Shown: positions 1 to 8,485, counted from the first letter of the stretch. The stretch is 35,719 nt of DNA from Nitrospiraceae bacterium (GCA_020356065.1 CP070632.1:1694468-1730186), one strand, 5' to 3'. Notes: a model not told the origin generated them from the sequence alone. Numbers and translations are program-made.

Positions 1-455
1 CCGTTCACAGCAGCAGCAGACACTCCATCAGGGAACCCCTCTGTCTTCATACCGCGATTGCCTTCAACTACTTCGGCCAGGGTGTTATCAAGAGAGCCCA
101 TGATTCTCCCTGCTTTTGAATGGTGTGAGTTGATAAACTCATCAACTTCTTTTTCGTGGCATCTGGAACAATCCTTTGGTGAAACAATGATTGAAACGAA
201 AACCCCTTCATGTTCAATCGCATCCGGATCGCCCTTCTGGGCCTCATGACATTCGTAACATCCGACATTGGCGCGAAAATGCTTGCTTCTGCCCCATTCC
301 TGGTAAATATTTACACTTGTTTCTTTATGACATCCAACACATTCCTGACTTGCTGTGGACAGATCTTTGGGAATATTAATTGTTGTTTCTGCAAGTGCAT
401 GAGAAAATGTCGCAAGAATACATGCAATAAAAATAAGATATAGAATTTTTTTCAT
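1..455 (-). CDS. HAO-like multihaem cytochrome c, N-terminal part (cut by left edge)
   Basis: This is the N-terminal ~151 residues of an exported multihaem cytochrome; the rest lies beyond the left edge. A signal peptide (MKKILYLIF... cut near ALA-ET) is followed by three c-haem motifs, CVGCH, CYECH and CSRCH. The spacing and the text between them (EWGRSKH, SPKDCSRCH, NSHHSKAG, GSLDNTLAEVVEG) resemble the octahaem hydroxylamine-oxidoreductase-like proteins of nitrate-ammonifying anaerobes rather than NrfA. The start at 455 is chosen because AGGAGG at 465-470 is 9 nt away; an ATG at 461 is too close. It lies 106 nt downstream of napD on the same strand, so it may share its transcript. The likely role is periplasmic reduction or oxidation of nitrite, NO or hydroxylamine, with direction unknown. 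The P460-crosslinking Tyr and the remaining haems cannot be seen. The family call is fairly secure; the substrate is inference. Confidence 0.8.
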   Translation of the reverse strand, partial: MKKILYLIFIACILATFSHALAETTINIPKDLSTASQECVGCHKETSVNIYQEWGRSKHFRANVGCYECHEAQKGDPDAIEHEGVFVSIIVSPKDCSRCHEKEVDEFINSHHSKAGRIMGSLDNTLAEVVEGNRGMKTEGFPDGVSAAAVN

Positions 456-561
456 TACCATTAACCTCCTTTTTATTTTATTTGTGGTTCTTTGATTAAG
501 AATGTCTCATAACCTCCTTTCTTCTGTGTTGGCCCATCGTGTAATCTTCATGTATTACGAC

Positions 562-801
562 TCAAACATCCTGACTTTCAAAATGATGATATGCGAGACT
601 GACCCCTATTACACCGTCAATGTTTCTGATCTGATCAGTTATCTCTGTATCGTCCCCCTTTTTTTCACAATCGATAATCACCAGCACTTTATTCTGATCC
701 ATAATACGTGTGATACTGACTTCCCTGATATTTGCAAGGAAAGCTTTTACCGCTTTAAGTTTCTCCGGCATAGTTTTCACAACCAGACCCGAAACAACCA
801 T
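562..801 (-). CDS. napD: NapD-like chaperone (first copy)
   Basis: A 79-residue protein of the NapD family, the cytoplasmic chaperone that binds the twin-arginine signal of NapA and holds it back until the cofactor is loaded. The family features are the N-terminal strand VVSGLVVKTMPEKLKAV, a central VLVIID strand and the C-terminal IDGVIGVSLAYHHFE, which together form a ferredoxin-like fold. The start at 801 follows GGAGATAAGC. It lies in front of the HAO-like cytochrome gene, and a second napD closes the nap operon at 9061. The cytochrome is Sec-exported, so this copy must serve NapA or another Tat substrate. The TTTACA operator sits about 95 nt upstream of its start codon. Confidence 0.85.
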   Translation of the reverse strand: MVVSGLVVKTMPEKLKAVKAFLANIREVSITRIMDQNKVLVIIDCEKKGDDTEITDQIRNIDGVIGVSLAYHHFESQDV

Positions 802-1106
802 AAAAGCTTATCTCCTTTAGACTTCATTTTTCCGGCCGAAGGCAGCCAAACGGGTAATTGATGGTGTCGATGTTTACATGATAGAGGATTATTCTGTAAA
901 TGTGAGGTTAATGTTTGTAAAGAAAATGTAAAAGATAGGAAATCAATGCCAAATGTTAAAACCCAAAAATTTAATAAATTTCAAATGAAAAAAATATGGA
1001 CCATGGCTGGAGATTAAATCCGGGGTCTTTCGTCAGTTGACATTCATTTGTCATTTGAACTTTGAAATTTGACATTCGGTTTTTGATATTGTTAAATTTC
1101 TGTAGG
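802..1106. other. Intergenic region upstream of napD
   Basis: This 305-nt gap between the response regulator and napD holds the napD-side TTTACA operator (895-932). It also holds an AT-rich stretch with a 9-bp direct repeat, TTGACATTC at 1037-1045 and 1069-1077, and a further TTTACA in the opposite orientation at 873-878. I see no RNA gene and no clear terminator for the response regulator. Confidence 0.6.
895..932 (-). promoter_or_regulatory. Candidate response-regulator operator upstream of napD-hao (TTTACA repeats)
   Basis: Read on the minus strand, TTTACA occurs three times as TTTACA-N5-TTTACA-N15-TTTACA, with TTAAC inside the long spacer. The array in front of napA (3675-3712) has the same spacing, the same orientation relative to its gene and 30 of 38 identical bases. 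OmpR-family regulators bind tandem half-sites about one helical turn (11 bp) apart, which fits. Assigning it to the regulator at 1107-1799 is inference from position and architecture. Confidence 0.65.
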
Positions 1107-1799
1107 TCAGTCCATAAACCGGTACCCGGCCCCTGACACCGTTATGATGTATTCCGGTTTTGCAGGATCTTTTTCAATCTTTTGCCTCAGGTGTTGTATG
1201 TGAACATCAATAACTCTGCTCCATGAATAAATATGCGAGTCTTTCCAGATATTCTTTCGTATTGTTTCCCTGCTTAATGCCTCTCCTCTGTGACTCACAA
1301 GAAAACATAACAGATGATACTCTTTTGGCGTGAGGTCAATATTGTGCCCCGACACAGATACGAGACGTTTTTTATAATCAATTTTCATGTTCCCGACCTC
1401 TATCTGCTCCTCGTTTAATGGTGACTTGACCCTCCTGAGGCAGGCCTTGATCCTGGCAACCAGTTCCAGTGTTTCAAAGGGCTTTACCACATAGTCATCA
1501 GCCCCGCTTTCCAGCCCCATGACCTTGTCTGATATCTTGTCTTTTGCCGTGAGCATGATAATCGGTACTTCCGCCATATCCTTTCTCAACTCACGACATA
1601 TTTCCATCCCGTCTCCGTCGGGCAGCATTATGTCCAGAATAATAAGATCCGGTACCGAAAGAGCCAACACTTCCCGTGCCTTCTGCCATGTATCTGCTGT
1701 ATCAACCTGATAGTTATGAAGTTCAAGGTTTGCCTTCAGGACCTTTAGAATGTCAGCATCATCATCGACTGCCAGAATACGATTATTCATTGCGTGCAT
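1107..1799 (-). CDS. OmpR/PhoB-family response regulator
   Basis: A 230-residue two-component response regulator. The receiver domain (residues ~7-120) has the acidic pocket VDDDAD, the phosphoacceptor D56 in LIILDIMLP, the conserved T of MLTAKD and the K of DDYVVKPF. The C-terminal winged-helix DNA-binding domain (~135-228) contains LTPKEYHLLCFL and the recognition-helix region SRVIDVHIQHLRQKIE. It overlaps the upstream sensor-kinase gene by 17 nt, so the two are translationally coupled and almost certainly partners. Starts at M1 (1799) and M4 (1790) are both possible. Its neighbours are the nap cluster and an HAO-like gene, so it likely controls nitrogen-oxide respiration. The TTTACA arrays on both sides are its most plausible binding sites, which is inference. 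Confidence 0.95.
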   Translation of the reverse strand: MHAMNNRILAVDDDADILKVLKANLELHNYQVDTADTWQKAREVLALSVPDLIILDIMLPDGDGMEICRELRKDMAEVPIIMLTAKDKISDKVMGLESGADDYVVKPFETLELVARIKACLRRVKSPLNEEQIEVGNMKIDYKKRLVSVSGHNIDLTPKEYHLLCFLVSHRGEALSRETIRKNIWKDSHIYSWSRVIDVHIQHLRQKIEKDPAKPEYIITVSGAGYRFMD

Positions 1800-3441
1800 A
1801 CCTGTTGTCTGTTTTAAGTGTAAAAGCTATGGCGCTCCCCTGTCCTTCGGGAATATCAAGCACCCTGATTTCACCGTTATGGGCCTCTATTATACCCTTG
1901 CATATGGCCAGTCCAAGGCCGGTGCCCCTTCTCTTGCCCACTGTATAAAACTTGTCAAAAATCTTTTCCCTGACCTCTGCAGGTATGCCAGGACCTTTGT
2001 CCTTGATCACCACCTGTACCTGTTTCTCATCCTCTGTAACTTCAACCTCGATCACTGTTTCATCAGGACAGAAATGGATGGCATTGGAGATAAGATTTAT
2101 CAGGACCTGCCTTATCCTGTCTTCATCTGCACTTATGATAATTTCCGGTTCCGCGATTATCCTGAAAGTTATATTTCTCTCCTCGGTCAGGGACTGAACA
2201 GAAATTATGACTTCCTTGATCAGAGATATCATGTCTACGTGATCGATATGCAGATCAAACATTCCTGATTCAAGCCGCTCAAGATCAAGAGTATCATTGA
2301 CCATATGTGTAAGCCTGTCAGCGTTATTTTTCAGAACATTCAGAAACTCCATAATCTCTTCCCGGTCCCTTCCCTGCACGCTCATTTTCTGAATCCTGGC
2401 CGATATGAAATCCATTGCCCCTTTTATCGATGTCATGGGAGTCCTTAATTCATGGGATATTTTGGCAATAAAGTCAGATTTCTTTTCATTGAGCTCGGCG
2501 AGTCTTTCATTTGCCTCTTCAAAACTCCGCGTAGCGGTCCTTACCTTGTCCTCAAGTTCACTGTGATATTCTCTCAGTGATTTGGACATCTGGACAAATG
2601 AACTGCTCAGGTCCTCGAGCTCATCTCCTGTCCGGAGTGCTGCCGTCTCGCTTGTGTCTCCTCGGGAGAAATCCTCTATGGATGTCTTCAACTGCTTTAC
2701 AGGTCTGAGGACAAGTGCTTTCATCATGAAGAACAGGACAACCATCAATATAAAAATTGTAGCGATACTCGCGGCGATCATGGTCCTTTTTTCAGATTGT
2801 ATCATTGATAGAGCATAATTCATGGGTATGGAAACACTAATGGCACCTCTCACATCTCCTACTTTATAACCCTGATGAGCATGGCAGCTGAGACACGCAT
2901 CCTCAACATATAACGGTGCTATATAGCGGTAGAAAAGAGAGGAGTCTATCTCCTCAATTTTCGAAGCATCTTTGGCATTGCCAAACTCAAATTTCCTGAG
3001 AGCAGACTCTTCAAATTCATCAGGTGCATTTTCCGGATTTGTCAGCTTCAGACTTGTTATGTTGAACAGATACGCACCTTCCTCCCTGGCGTATTTTGAA
3101 AGCTCTTTCGTGACCATTGCAGGACTTTCTCTTATGTACTTCTTTCCTCTGAGGTCAACAAGCTCGGAATCAGAAAGATAGGGACTGGCCTTTTTCCAGG
3201 GGAACTTTTCTACGAAAACTCCGCCGTGGTCAGCTATCCATCTCCTCGTCAGCACTATTTGTGAAAACAGCGTCTTTGCCTGTATATCAAGCTGCTCAAT
3301 TATCAGATCACTGTCTTTTTTCGATATAAAGTAAGAGGATATAGACATTGCAACAATCAAAACGACACCTGTTCCGATTATAAATTTCAGACTTAAACTT
3401 ATCCTCAGCGACCGGAATTCCTGAATTAGTTTTTTCAACAT
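1783..3441 (-). CDS. Membrane sensor histidine kinase with c-haem DUF3365 sensor domain
   Basis: A 552-residue kinase. Order: an N-terminal membrane helix (~residues 18-38), a periplasmic DUF3365 (Tll0287-like) domain with a c-haem motif CLSCH at 183-187 followed by HQGYKVGDVRGAISVSIP, a second helix (~220-242), HAMP (~245-295), a short coiled coil, HisKA with phosphoacceptor H330 in ISHELRTP, and a HATPase_c domain with N-box NLISNAIHF, DKGPGIP and GTGLGLAICKGI. A covalent haem in the periplasm suggests sensing of redox state or a haem ligand such as NO or nitrite; which one is not readable from sequence. It overlaps the response-regulator gene. A TTTACA-N5-TGTAAA inverted repeat lies about 40 nt upstream of the start and may allow autoregulation. 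It is divergent from napA. Confidence 0.93.
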   Translation of the reverse strand: MLKKLIQEFRSLRISLSLKFIIGTGVVLIVAMSISSYFISKKDSDLIIEQLDIQAKTLFSQIVLTRRWIADHGGVFVEKFPWKKASPYLSDSELVDLRGKKYIRESPAMVTKELSKYAREEGAYLFNITSLKLTNPENAPDEFEESALRKFEFGNAKDASKIEEIDSSLFYRYIAPLYVEDACLSCHAHQGYKVGDVRGAISVSIPMNYALSMIQSEKRTMIAASIATIFILMVVLFFMMKALVLRPVKQLKTSIEDFSRGDTSETAALRTGDELEDLSSSFVQMSKSLREYHSELEDKVRTATRSFEEANERLAELNEKKSDFIAKISHELRTPMTSIKGAMDFISARIQKMSVQGRDREEIMEFLNVLKNNADRLTHMVNDTLDLERLESGMFDLHIDHVDMISLIKEVIISVQSLTEERNITFRIIAEPEIIISADEDRIRQVLINLISNAIHFCPDETVIEVEVTEDEKQVQVVIKDKGPGIPAEVREKIFDKFYTVGKRRGTGLGLAICKGIIEAHNGEIRVLDIPEGQGSAIAFTLKTDNRYARNE

Positions 3442-3480
3442 TGGTCATGAAAGAGAACGGGAATCAGCCTCTATTCTCCC

Positions 3481-3497
3481 TTTACAGACATTGTAAA
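3481..3497 (-). promoter_or_regulatory. Inverted TTTACA/TGTAAA site upstream of the sensor kinase
   Basis: TTTACA at 3481-3486 and TGTAAA at 3492-3497 form a perfect inverted repeat with a 5-nt spacer, 40-56 nt upstream of the kinase start. The half-site is the one repeated in the two nap/hao operators, but here the copies face each other. It may be an autoregulatory site; a chance palindrome in AT-rich DNA is possible. Confidence 0.35.
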
Positions 3498-3581
3498 AGC
3501 TCATGGTCAGCGTGTCAAATAACAGGGGATCAGATATATGAGTCTTATAGAAATTACGATGTGGTCCTATCATTTAATAAT

Positions 3582-3599
3582 TTTAATACCGGTATTAAA
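3582..3599. promoter_or_regulatory. 18-bp perfect palindrome in the nap control region
   Basis: TTTAATACCGGTATTAAA reads identically on both strands. It lies 141 nt upstream of the kinase start and 313 nt upstream of napA. A perfect 18-bp dyad without a loop is typical of a homodimeric repressor or activator site, not a terminator. The cognate regulator is unknown. Confidence 0.5.
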
Positions 3600-3674
3600 C
3601 ATCTATCAAATACATCCCCAGCGCATTACAATCTGAGTATAGGCACCAGAGATCAGATCGTAGTCGAGACAAAA

Positions 3675-3712
3675 TTTACAACATCTTTACAATCTTTAAC
3701 ACCCCATTTACA
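3675..3712 (+). promoter_or_regulatory. Candidate response-regulator operator upstream of napA (TTTACA repeats)
   Basis: TTTACA occurs at 3675, 3686 and 3707, with TTAAC at 3696-3700 filling the missing turn, so half-sites recur about every 11 bp. The spacing and 30 of 38 bases match the array upstream of napD (895-932, minus strand). It ends about 200 nt before the napA start codon. Confidence 0.65.
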
Positions 3713-3786
3713 TACATCTCTGGTAAGGTCATGTATACAGTCTATCACCAGTTTTGATCATTCCGGATTAAGCAATGCAGATATTT

Positions 3787-3802
3787 TATGATCTAAATCA
3801 TA
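3787..3802. promoter_or_regulatory. FNR/CRP-family type box upstream of napA
   Basis: TATGAT-CTAA-ATCATA is a perfect 6-bp inverted repeat with a 4-nt spacer, and it contains the TGAT-N4-ATCA core of FNR, DNR and NNR-type sites. Its centre is about 117 nt upstream of the napA start. Control by an oxygen- or NO-sensing CRP/FNR regulator is a reasonable inference; no such regulator is encoded in the window. Confidence 0.5.
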
Positions 3803-3911
3803 GCAGTTTCATTATTTCTGAATTAATCTTTCCGTACACAAATGTCTTTTTTTTAAGAATATTCTGTTATTTAATTAACATGAAAATATCATAACCATGG
3901 GGAGGTCTGTC

Positions 3912-6683
3912 ATGAAAGTATCCAGAAGAGATTTTATGAAAACAACTGCAGCAGTGAGTGCTGCAGCAGCCGTCGGCATACGTGTTCCTGATGAATTAAG
4001 GGCAGCCGCAAAGGAAACTGAAGCAGGATGGCGCTGGGATAAATCAGTATGCAGATTTTGCGGCACAGGATGCGGCATTATGATTGCGACGAAAAATGAC
4101 ATGATCGTTGCTGTTAAAGGAGACCCTCTTGCACCGGTCAATATTGGACTTAATTGTATTAAGGGATACTTTAACGCAAAGATCATGTATGGCGCAGACA
4201 GACTGACCGACCCGCTCCTGCGGGTAAATGATAAAGGTGAATTTGACAAAAAAGGAAAATTCCAGCCGGTGAGCTGGGCAAGAGCATTCGATGAAATGAC
4301 GAAGCAGTTTAAGAAATACTACAGTGAACTGGGCCCGACAGGTGTCGCTGTTTTTGGATCGGGACAGTATACGATTATGGAGGGTGTTGCTGCTGTAAAA
4401 TTGGTCAAAGGAGGTTTCAGAAGCAATAACATTGACCCGAATGCCCGCCACTGTATGGCAAGCGCAGTTGTAGGATTTATTCAGACATTCGGCATTGACG
4501 AACCTGCCGGCAATTACGATGACATGCATTACTCCGATACAATTGTCCTGTGGGGAGCGAATATGGCTGAAATGCACCCGATCCTGTGGTCAAAGATAAC
4601 CGATAGAAAGCTCAGTAAACCTGACTGGGTCAAGGTCGTGAATCTTTCCACTTTTGCAAATAGATGTTCGAGCATCTCGGACATTGAGATTATCTTCAAG
4701 CCGAATACCGATCTGGCAATCCTTAATTATATAGCACGGGAAATCGTCTATAATCGTCCGGAAGCAATTGACTGGGATTTTGTCAATCAAAACTGTATCT
4801 TTGCAACCGGACCGGTGGATATTGGATATGGAATGCGCTCACAGGTTAATCATCCAAAGTTTAAATCGAGCGAACTTGATACCGTGGCTAAAGAGGCCTC
4901 GAAAATCATTACAGAGGCGGAAGCTCACGGTATGAGCGCCCTCGGCATTAAAGCCGGGCAGAAGATGGAAATGAATAACACGAAAGCTCCGGTAAAACAC
5001 TGGGCCATCAGTTATGAAGACTTTAAAAAAGGTCTTGAGCCCTACACTCTTGACTTTGTCGCAAAGCTGGCTAAAGGTGATCCCGATGAGTCGCTCGATT
5101 CATTTAAGGAAAAACTTAAAAAACTCGTCGACTATTACGTTGACACGAAAAGAAAGGCGACGAGTTTCTGGACCATGGGATTTAACCAGCATGTTCGCGG
5201 TTCGTGGGTAAATGAACAGATGTATATGGTCCATCTCCTGCTTGGCAAACAGGCACAGCCCGGGAACGGAGCGTTCAGTCTGACCGGCCAGCCAAGTGCA
5301 TGCGGAACGGCAAGGGAGGTCGGTACATTCGCGCACAGGCTTCCGGCAGACATGGTGGTTGCCAACCCCGAACACAGGAAGAAATCAGAGGAATTGTGGA
5401 AGTTGCCTGATGGGACTCTCAATCCCGTTGTAGGTTCTCATTACACAAAAATCATGAGAGATTTGGAGGATGGAAAGATAAAGTGGGCCTGGGTACAGGT
5501 GAACAATCCCTGGCAAAATACAGCAAATGCGAACCACTGGATAAAAGCAGCGCGTGAAATGGATAACTTCATAGTCGTATCCGAAGGGTACCCGGGAATA
5601 TCTGCAAAAGTGGCAGATCTCATTCTGCCCACTGCCATGATCTTTGAGAAATGGGGGGCCTATGGCAACGCGGAAAGAAGAACCCAGCACTGGAGGCAGC
5701 AGGTGACTCCGATTGGCAATGCAATGTCTGACATGTGGCAGACGATAGAATTCTCAAAACGGTTCACGCTCAGAGAAGTCTGGAAGGAACACAAGATAAA
5801 CGACAATGTCACTCTTCCTGATGTGTTAACTAAAGCAAAGGAGATGGGCTACAAAGAAACCGACACGTTATATGACGTGCTTTTTGCTAACAAGGATGCA
5901 AAATCCTACAAATGGCCCGATCCTGTGGGCAAAGGGTTCATTAATTCTGAAGCCGCGGGCGACAAGAGAGATGTAGAAGGATTTAAGGGATACGGATTTT
6001 TCATCCAGAAGTATCTGTGGGAAGATTATAGACAGTTCGGGCTGGGTAATGGACATGATCTTGCTGATTTTGATACCTACCACAAGGTAAGGGGATTGAA
6101 ATGGCCGGTCGTGGATGGAAAGGAAACGCACTGGAGATTCAATGCTGAATATGATCCATACGCAAAGGCTGCGAATCACGGGAAGTTCGCTTTTTATGGA
6201 AAAGCCCTGAAGGAGATACCGCAGGGAGATCTTTTCGGACCCAAAGGGGAAGAAAAGGTCAAGCTGCCCAACAAGGCAAAGATATTTCTCAGATATTATG
6301 CAGAACCGGCTGAGGTGCCGGACAAGGAATATCCGTTATGGATGTGTACCGGGAGAGTGCTGGAACACTGGCACAGCGGCACCATGACCATGCGGGTTCC
6401 TGAACTCTATCGCGCTGTTCCTGAGGCGCTTTGCTTCATGCATCCGAAAGACGCAGAATCCCACGGTTTCAAAGACGGCCAGTTGATCTGGATTGAATCA
6501 CGAAGAGGAAAAGTTAAGTCAAGAGTGGAAACACGGGGACGGAATAATCCTCCCAGAGGGATGATTTTTGTACCGTGGTTTGATGAAAGGGTCTTTATCA
6601 ATAAGGTTACGCTGGATGCAACATGTCCGATGTCAAAAGAGACAGACTTTAAGAAGTCTGCAGTCAAAGTATATAAGATTTAA
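3912..6683 (+). CDS. napA: Periplasmic nitrate reductase catalytic subunit NapA
   Basis: NapA reduces nitrate to nitrite in the periplasm with a Mo-bis-MGD cofactor and one [4Fe-4S] cluster. The 923-residue protein opens with a Tat signal (SRRDFMK). The cluster ligands are C47, C50, C54 and C82 (CRFCGTGC...GLNC). C181 in ARHCMASAV is the expected Mo ligand. Later family blocks are [48 protein letters not shown] and the C-terminal [22 protein letters not shown]. It is longer than the usual ~750-830 residues because of insertions, for example around 385-415. Start 3912 is chosen over the in-frame ATG at 3897 because GGGGAGG (3899-3905) lies between them at proper spacing. It heads an A-G-H-B-D cluster. 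Confidence 0.96.
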   Translation: MKVSRRDFMKTTAAVSAAAAVGIRVPDELRAAAKETEAGWRWDKSVCRFCGTGCGIMIATKNDMIVAVKGDPLAPVNIGLNCIKGYFNAKIMYGADRLTDPLLRVNDKGEFDKKGKFQPVSWARAFDEMTKQFKKYYSELGPTGVAVFGSGQYTIMEGVAAVKLVKGGFRSNNIDPNARHCMASAVVGFIQTFGIDEPAGNYDDMHYSDTIVLWGANMAEMHPILWSKITDRKLSKPDWVKVVNLSTFANRCSSISDIEIIFKPNTDLAILNYIAREIVYNRPEAIDWDFVNQNCIFATGPVDIGYGMRSQVNHPKFKSSELDTVAKEASKIITEAEAHGMSALGIKAGQKMEMNNTKAPVKHWAISYEDFKKGLEPYTLDFVAKLAKGDPDESLDSFKEKLKKLVDYYVDTKRKATSFWTMGFNQHVRGSWVNEQMYMVHLLLGKQAQPGNGAFSLTGQPSACGTAREVGTFAHRLPADMVVANPEHRKKSEELWKLPDGTLNPVVGSHYTKIMRDLEDGKIKWAWVQVNNPWQNTANANHWIKAAREMDNFIVVSEGYPGISAKVADLILPTAMIFEKWGAYGNAERRTQHWRQQVTPIGNAMSDMWQTIEFSKRFTLREVWKEHKINDNVTLPDVLTKAKEMGYKETDTLYDVLFANKDAKSYKWPDPVGKGFINSEAAGDKRDVEGFKGYGFFIQKYLWEDYRQFGLGNGHDLADFDTYHKVRGLKWPVVDGKETHWRFNAEYDPYAKAANHGKFAFYGKALKEIPQGDLFGPKGEEKVKLPNKAKIFLRYYAEPAEVPDKEYPLWMCTGRVLEHWHSGTMTMRVPELYRAVPEALCFMHPKDAESHGFKDGQLIWIESRRGKVKSRVETRGRNNPPRGMIFVPWFDERVFINKVTLDATCPMSKETDFKKSAVKVYKI

Positions 6684-6689
6684 CGGGAA

Positions 6690-6759
6690 GTAGTCAGAAG
6701 TTAGTAGTGAGCATTAGGGATTTCGGGTAACTTCTTGCTCACTACCGGCTACTAGCTAC
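6690..6759. repeat. Imperfect palindromic intergenic repeat, family with AGAAGTTAGTAGT core (copy 1)
   Basis: Between napA and napG lies an imperfect inverted repeat with inner arms GTAGTGAGC (6704-6712) and GCTCACTAC (6737-6745) and outer arms GTAG and CTAC. It shares the 13-mer AGAAGTTAGTAGT and its general layout with 21661-21731. In RNA it would form a stem-loop inside the nap operon and could affect transcript stability or the NapA:NapG ratio. That effect is inference. Confidence 0.6.
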
Positions 6760-6824
6760 CTGATCCTTTACAAGGTGATGTTACATAGATGCTCAAAAAT
6801 AAACCTGACAACGATGAGGTAACA

Positions 6825-7610
6825 ATGCCTGAGAGAAGAGAGTTTCTACTGAAGACATTTAAAAGCCTTGGATTAGCAGCGACAGGAGGACTGGTGTGGA
6901 GCGGAGTTATCGAAGAAGGCAGGTCCGCTCCACTCATTCTGAGACCGCCCGGAGCAGTCACCGAAAAAGAGTTTCTCGCTACGTGCAGTAAATGCGGTAT
7001 GTGTACTGAAGCATGCCCGTACAATGCATTGGCGCTGGCAAAACCGGGCGATAACAAGCCGATCGGGACACCGTACTTCATTCCCAGAACAAATCCCTGT
7101 TATATGTGCAAGGATATACCCTGTGTCCCTGCCTGCCCGACCGGATCACTCGATAAAGATCTTGTTAGTGATAAAGACGAAAATGGAAACAATAAACTTA
7201 ACATTAATCTGGCGAAGATGGGACTGGCTGTCATTGACCGCGAGACCTGTATAGCTTATGCCGGTATTCAGTGTGACGCATGCTACCGGGCCTGTCCCTT
7301 GATCGACAAAGCAATAACAGTCGACTACACCAGAAATATCAGGACCGGCAAACATGCGATGCTTGCACCAGTCGTGCACAGTAATTCGTGTACAGGATGC
7401 GGATTATGCGAAAAGGCCTGCATAACAGATAAGGCTGCCATATTTGTACTGCCCCGAAAGATTGCCATGGGAGAGTCAAGTGAACGTTATATCAGAGGCT
7501 GGGATGAACGTGATGAAGAACGTATGAAAGAGGTGACAGAAGATATTACAACTCAAACACCGCGGAGTGACAGAAGCGCTGTTGATTATTTGAATCAGGA
7601 GGAGTTTTAA
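6825..7610 (+). CDS. napG: NapG-type ferredoxin, quinol dehydrogenase subunit
   Basis: A periplasmic iron-sulphur protein that with NapH passes electrons from the quinol pool toward NapB and NapA. It has an N-terminal twin-arginine motif (ERREFLLK) and four [4Fe-4S] cysteine groups: C54-C64, C92-C104, C142-C157 and C189-C199. Four clusters in ~260 residues is the NapG pattern. Start 6825 is preferred because GAGGT lies 4 nt upstream and this puts the Arg pair at residues 4-5. An in-frame ATG at 6789 would add 12 residues and has a more distant AAGGTGAT. No napC gene is visible, so NapG/NapH is probably the only electron entry to this Nap system. Confidence 0.93.
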   Translation: MPERREFLLKTFKSLGLAATGGLVWSGVIEEGRSAPLILRPPGAVTEKEFLATCSKCGMCTEACPYNALALAKPGDNKPIGTPYFIPRTNPCYMCKDIPCVPACPTGSLDKDLVSDKDENGNNKLNINLAKMGLAVIDRETCIAYAGIQCDACYRACPLIDKAITVDYTRNIRTGKHAMLAPVVHSNSCTGCGLCEKACITDKAAIFVLPRKIAMGESSERYIRGWDERDEERMKEVTEDITTQTPRSDRSAVDYLNQEEF

Positions 7611-7654
7611 CCCCCTTTAATTCCCCCTCATTACGGGAGGGATAAAAGTGGGGG
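7611..7654. repeat. C-rich palindromic intergenic repeat (copy 1)
   Basis: An imperfect inverted repeat begins right after the napG stop, with arms of the type CCCCCTTTAATTCCCCCTC and GGGAGGGATAAAAGTGGGGG around an ATTAC loop. A closely related element sits at 35385-35420. It lies between napG and napH and precedes the napH ribosome site, so it is probably a mobile or dispersed palindrome rather than the operon's end. Confidence 0.55.
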
Positions 7655-7684
7655 TAGCATCATGCGTGAAGGAAACAATATAAA

Positions 7685-8485
7685 ATGCATAAATACAGAT
7701 ACCAGATATCCAGAAGAATAACACAGACAGCGATTTTGTTTCTTTTTTTCGCCGGCAATGCTTTCGGGTGGAACGTCCTGAGAGGGAACCTGAGCTCAGC
7801 GAACGTATTGAACACAATTCCCTTAACAGACCCGTTTACCGTACTGCAGAGTTATTCTGCGGGGGCGTCTCTGGCGACAGATGCAATCATTGGAGCGATC
7901 ATCATCATTCTTTTCTATGCCCTTGTGGGCGGCAGAATCTATTGCGGGTGGGTATGTCCTGTTAATATGGTAACGGATTTGGCCAATAAATTACGCACAG
8001 CACTTAAATTTGATGAAAAAGTTACTCCATGGAAAATGAATAGAGGGACGAGATACTGGGTAATAGCTCTGTCTTTAATATTGTCTTCACTTCTCAGCAT
8101 TGCAGCCTTTGAATGGATAAGTCCCATAGGAGCCATGCACAGAGGTATCATATATGGATTTGGTTTTGGTTGGACATTTGTACTTGCTGTTTTCTTATTT
8201 GACCTTTTTGCAGTAAAAAATGGATTTTGCGGTCATCTCTGTCCCCTTGGTGGATTTTACTCACTTATAAGCAGATTTGGTTTCCTGAGAATAGGCTATG
8301 ACAAAGATAAATGTACCATGTGCATGAAATGCATTGATATATGTCCGGAAAAACAGGTATTGCACATGGTTGGAAACCGGAGTGGGGTCGTCATGTCCGG
8401 TGAATGTATAAACTGTGGCAGATGTATTGAAGTTTGCAATGATAATGCGGTGAAATTCAGTAACATTTATTCAAAGAATATTTAA
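7685..8485 (+). CDS. napH: NapH-type membrane quinol dehydrogenase subunit
   Basis: An integral membrane partner of NapG that oxidises quinol. The 266-residue protein has four or more membrane helices (about residues 15-30, 65-82, 123-143 and 158-178). The two cytoplasm-facing motifs CGWVCP (87-92) and CGHLCPLG (182-189) are characteristic of NapH. Two [4Fe-4S] motifs follow at C210-C220 and C241-C251. GAAGGA precedes the start. It lies 74 nt after napG and 19 nt before napB, in the usual G-H-B order. The second ferredoxin group ends C-x2-C-x2-C-x3-C then N instead of P. Confidence 0.94.
   Translation: MHKYRYQISRRITQTAILFLFFAGNAFGWNVLRGNLSSANVLNTIPLTDPFTVLQSYSAGASLATDAIIGAIIIILFYALVGGRIYCGWVCPVNMVTDLANKLRTALKFDEKVTPWKMNRGTRYWVIALSLILSSLLSIAAFEWISPIGAMHRGIIYGFGFGWTFVLAVFLFDLFAVKNGFCGHLCPLGGFYSLISRFGFLRIGYDKDKCTMCMKCIDICPEKQVLHMVGNRSGVVMSGECINCGRCIEVCNDNAVKFSNIYSKNI

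Larger units (their letters stand above)
3442..3911. other. Divergent control region between sensor kinase and napA
   Basis: A 470-nt gene-free region between divergent operons. In order from the kinase side it contains a TTTACA/TGTAAA inverted repeat (3481-3497), an 18-bp perfect palindrome (3582-3599), a triple TTTACA direct-repeat array (3675-3712) and an FNR/CRP-type box (3787-3802). This density of candidate sites fits multi-input control of nitrate respiration. A short open frame on the plus strand here (3441-3791) has no recognisable protein character. Confidence 0.7.

Noticed and set aside
502-861. 119-codon plus-strand frame over napD
   Set aside because: It is the complement of napD and its promoter region and shows no protein family features.
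3441-3791. 116-codon plus-strand frame in the nap control region
   Set aside because: No ribosome site; it reads through several palindromes and repeats and looks non-coding.
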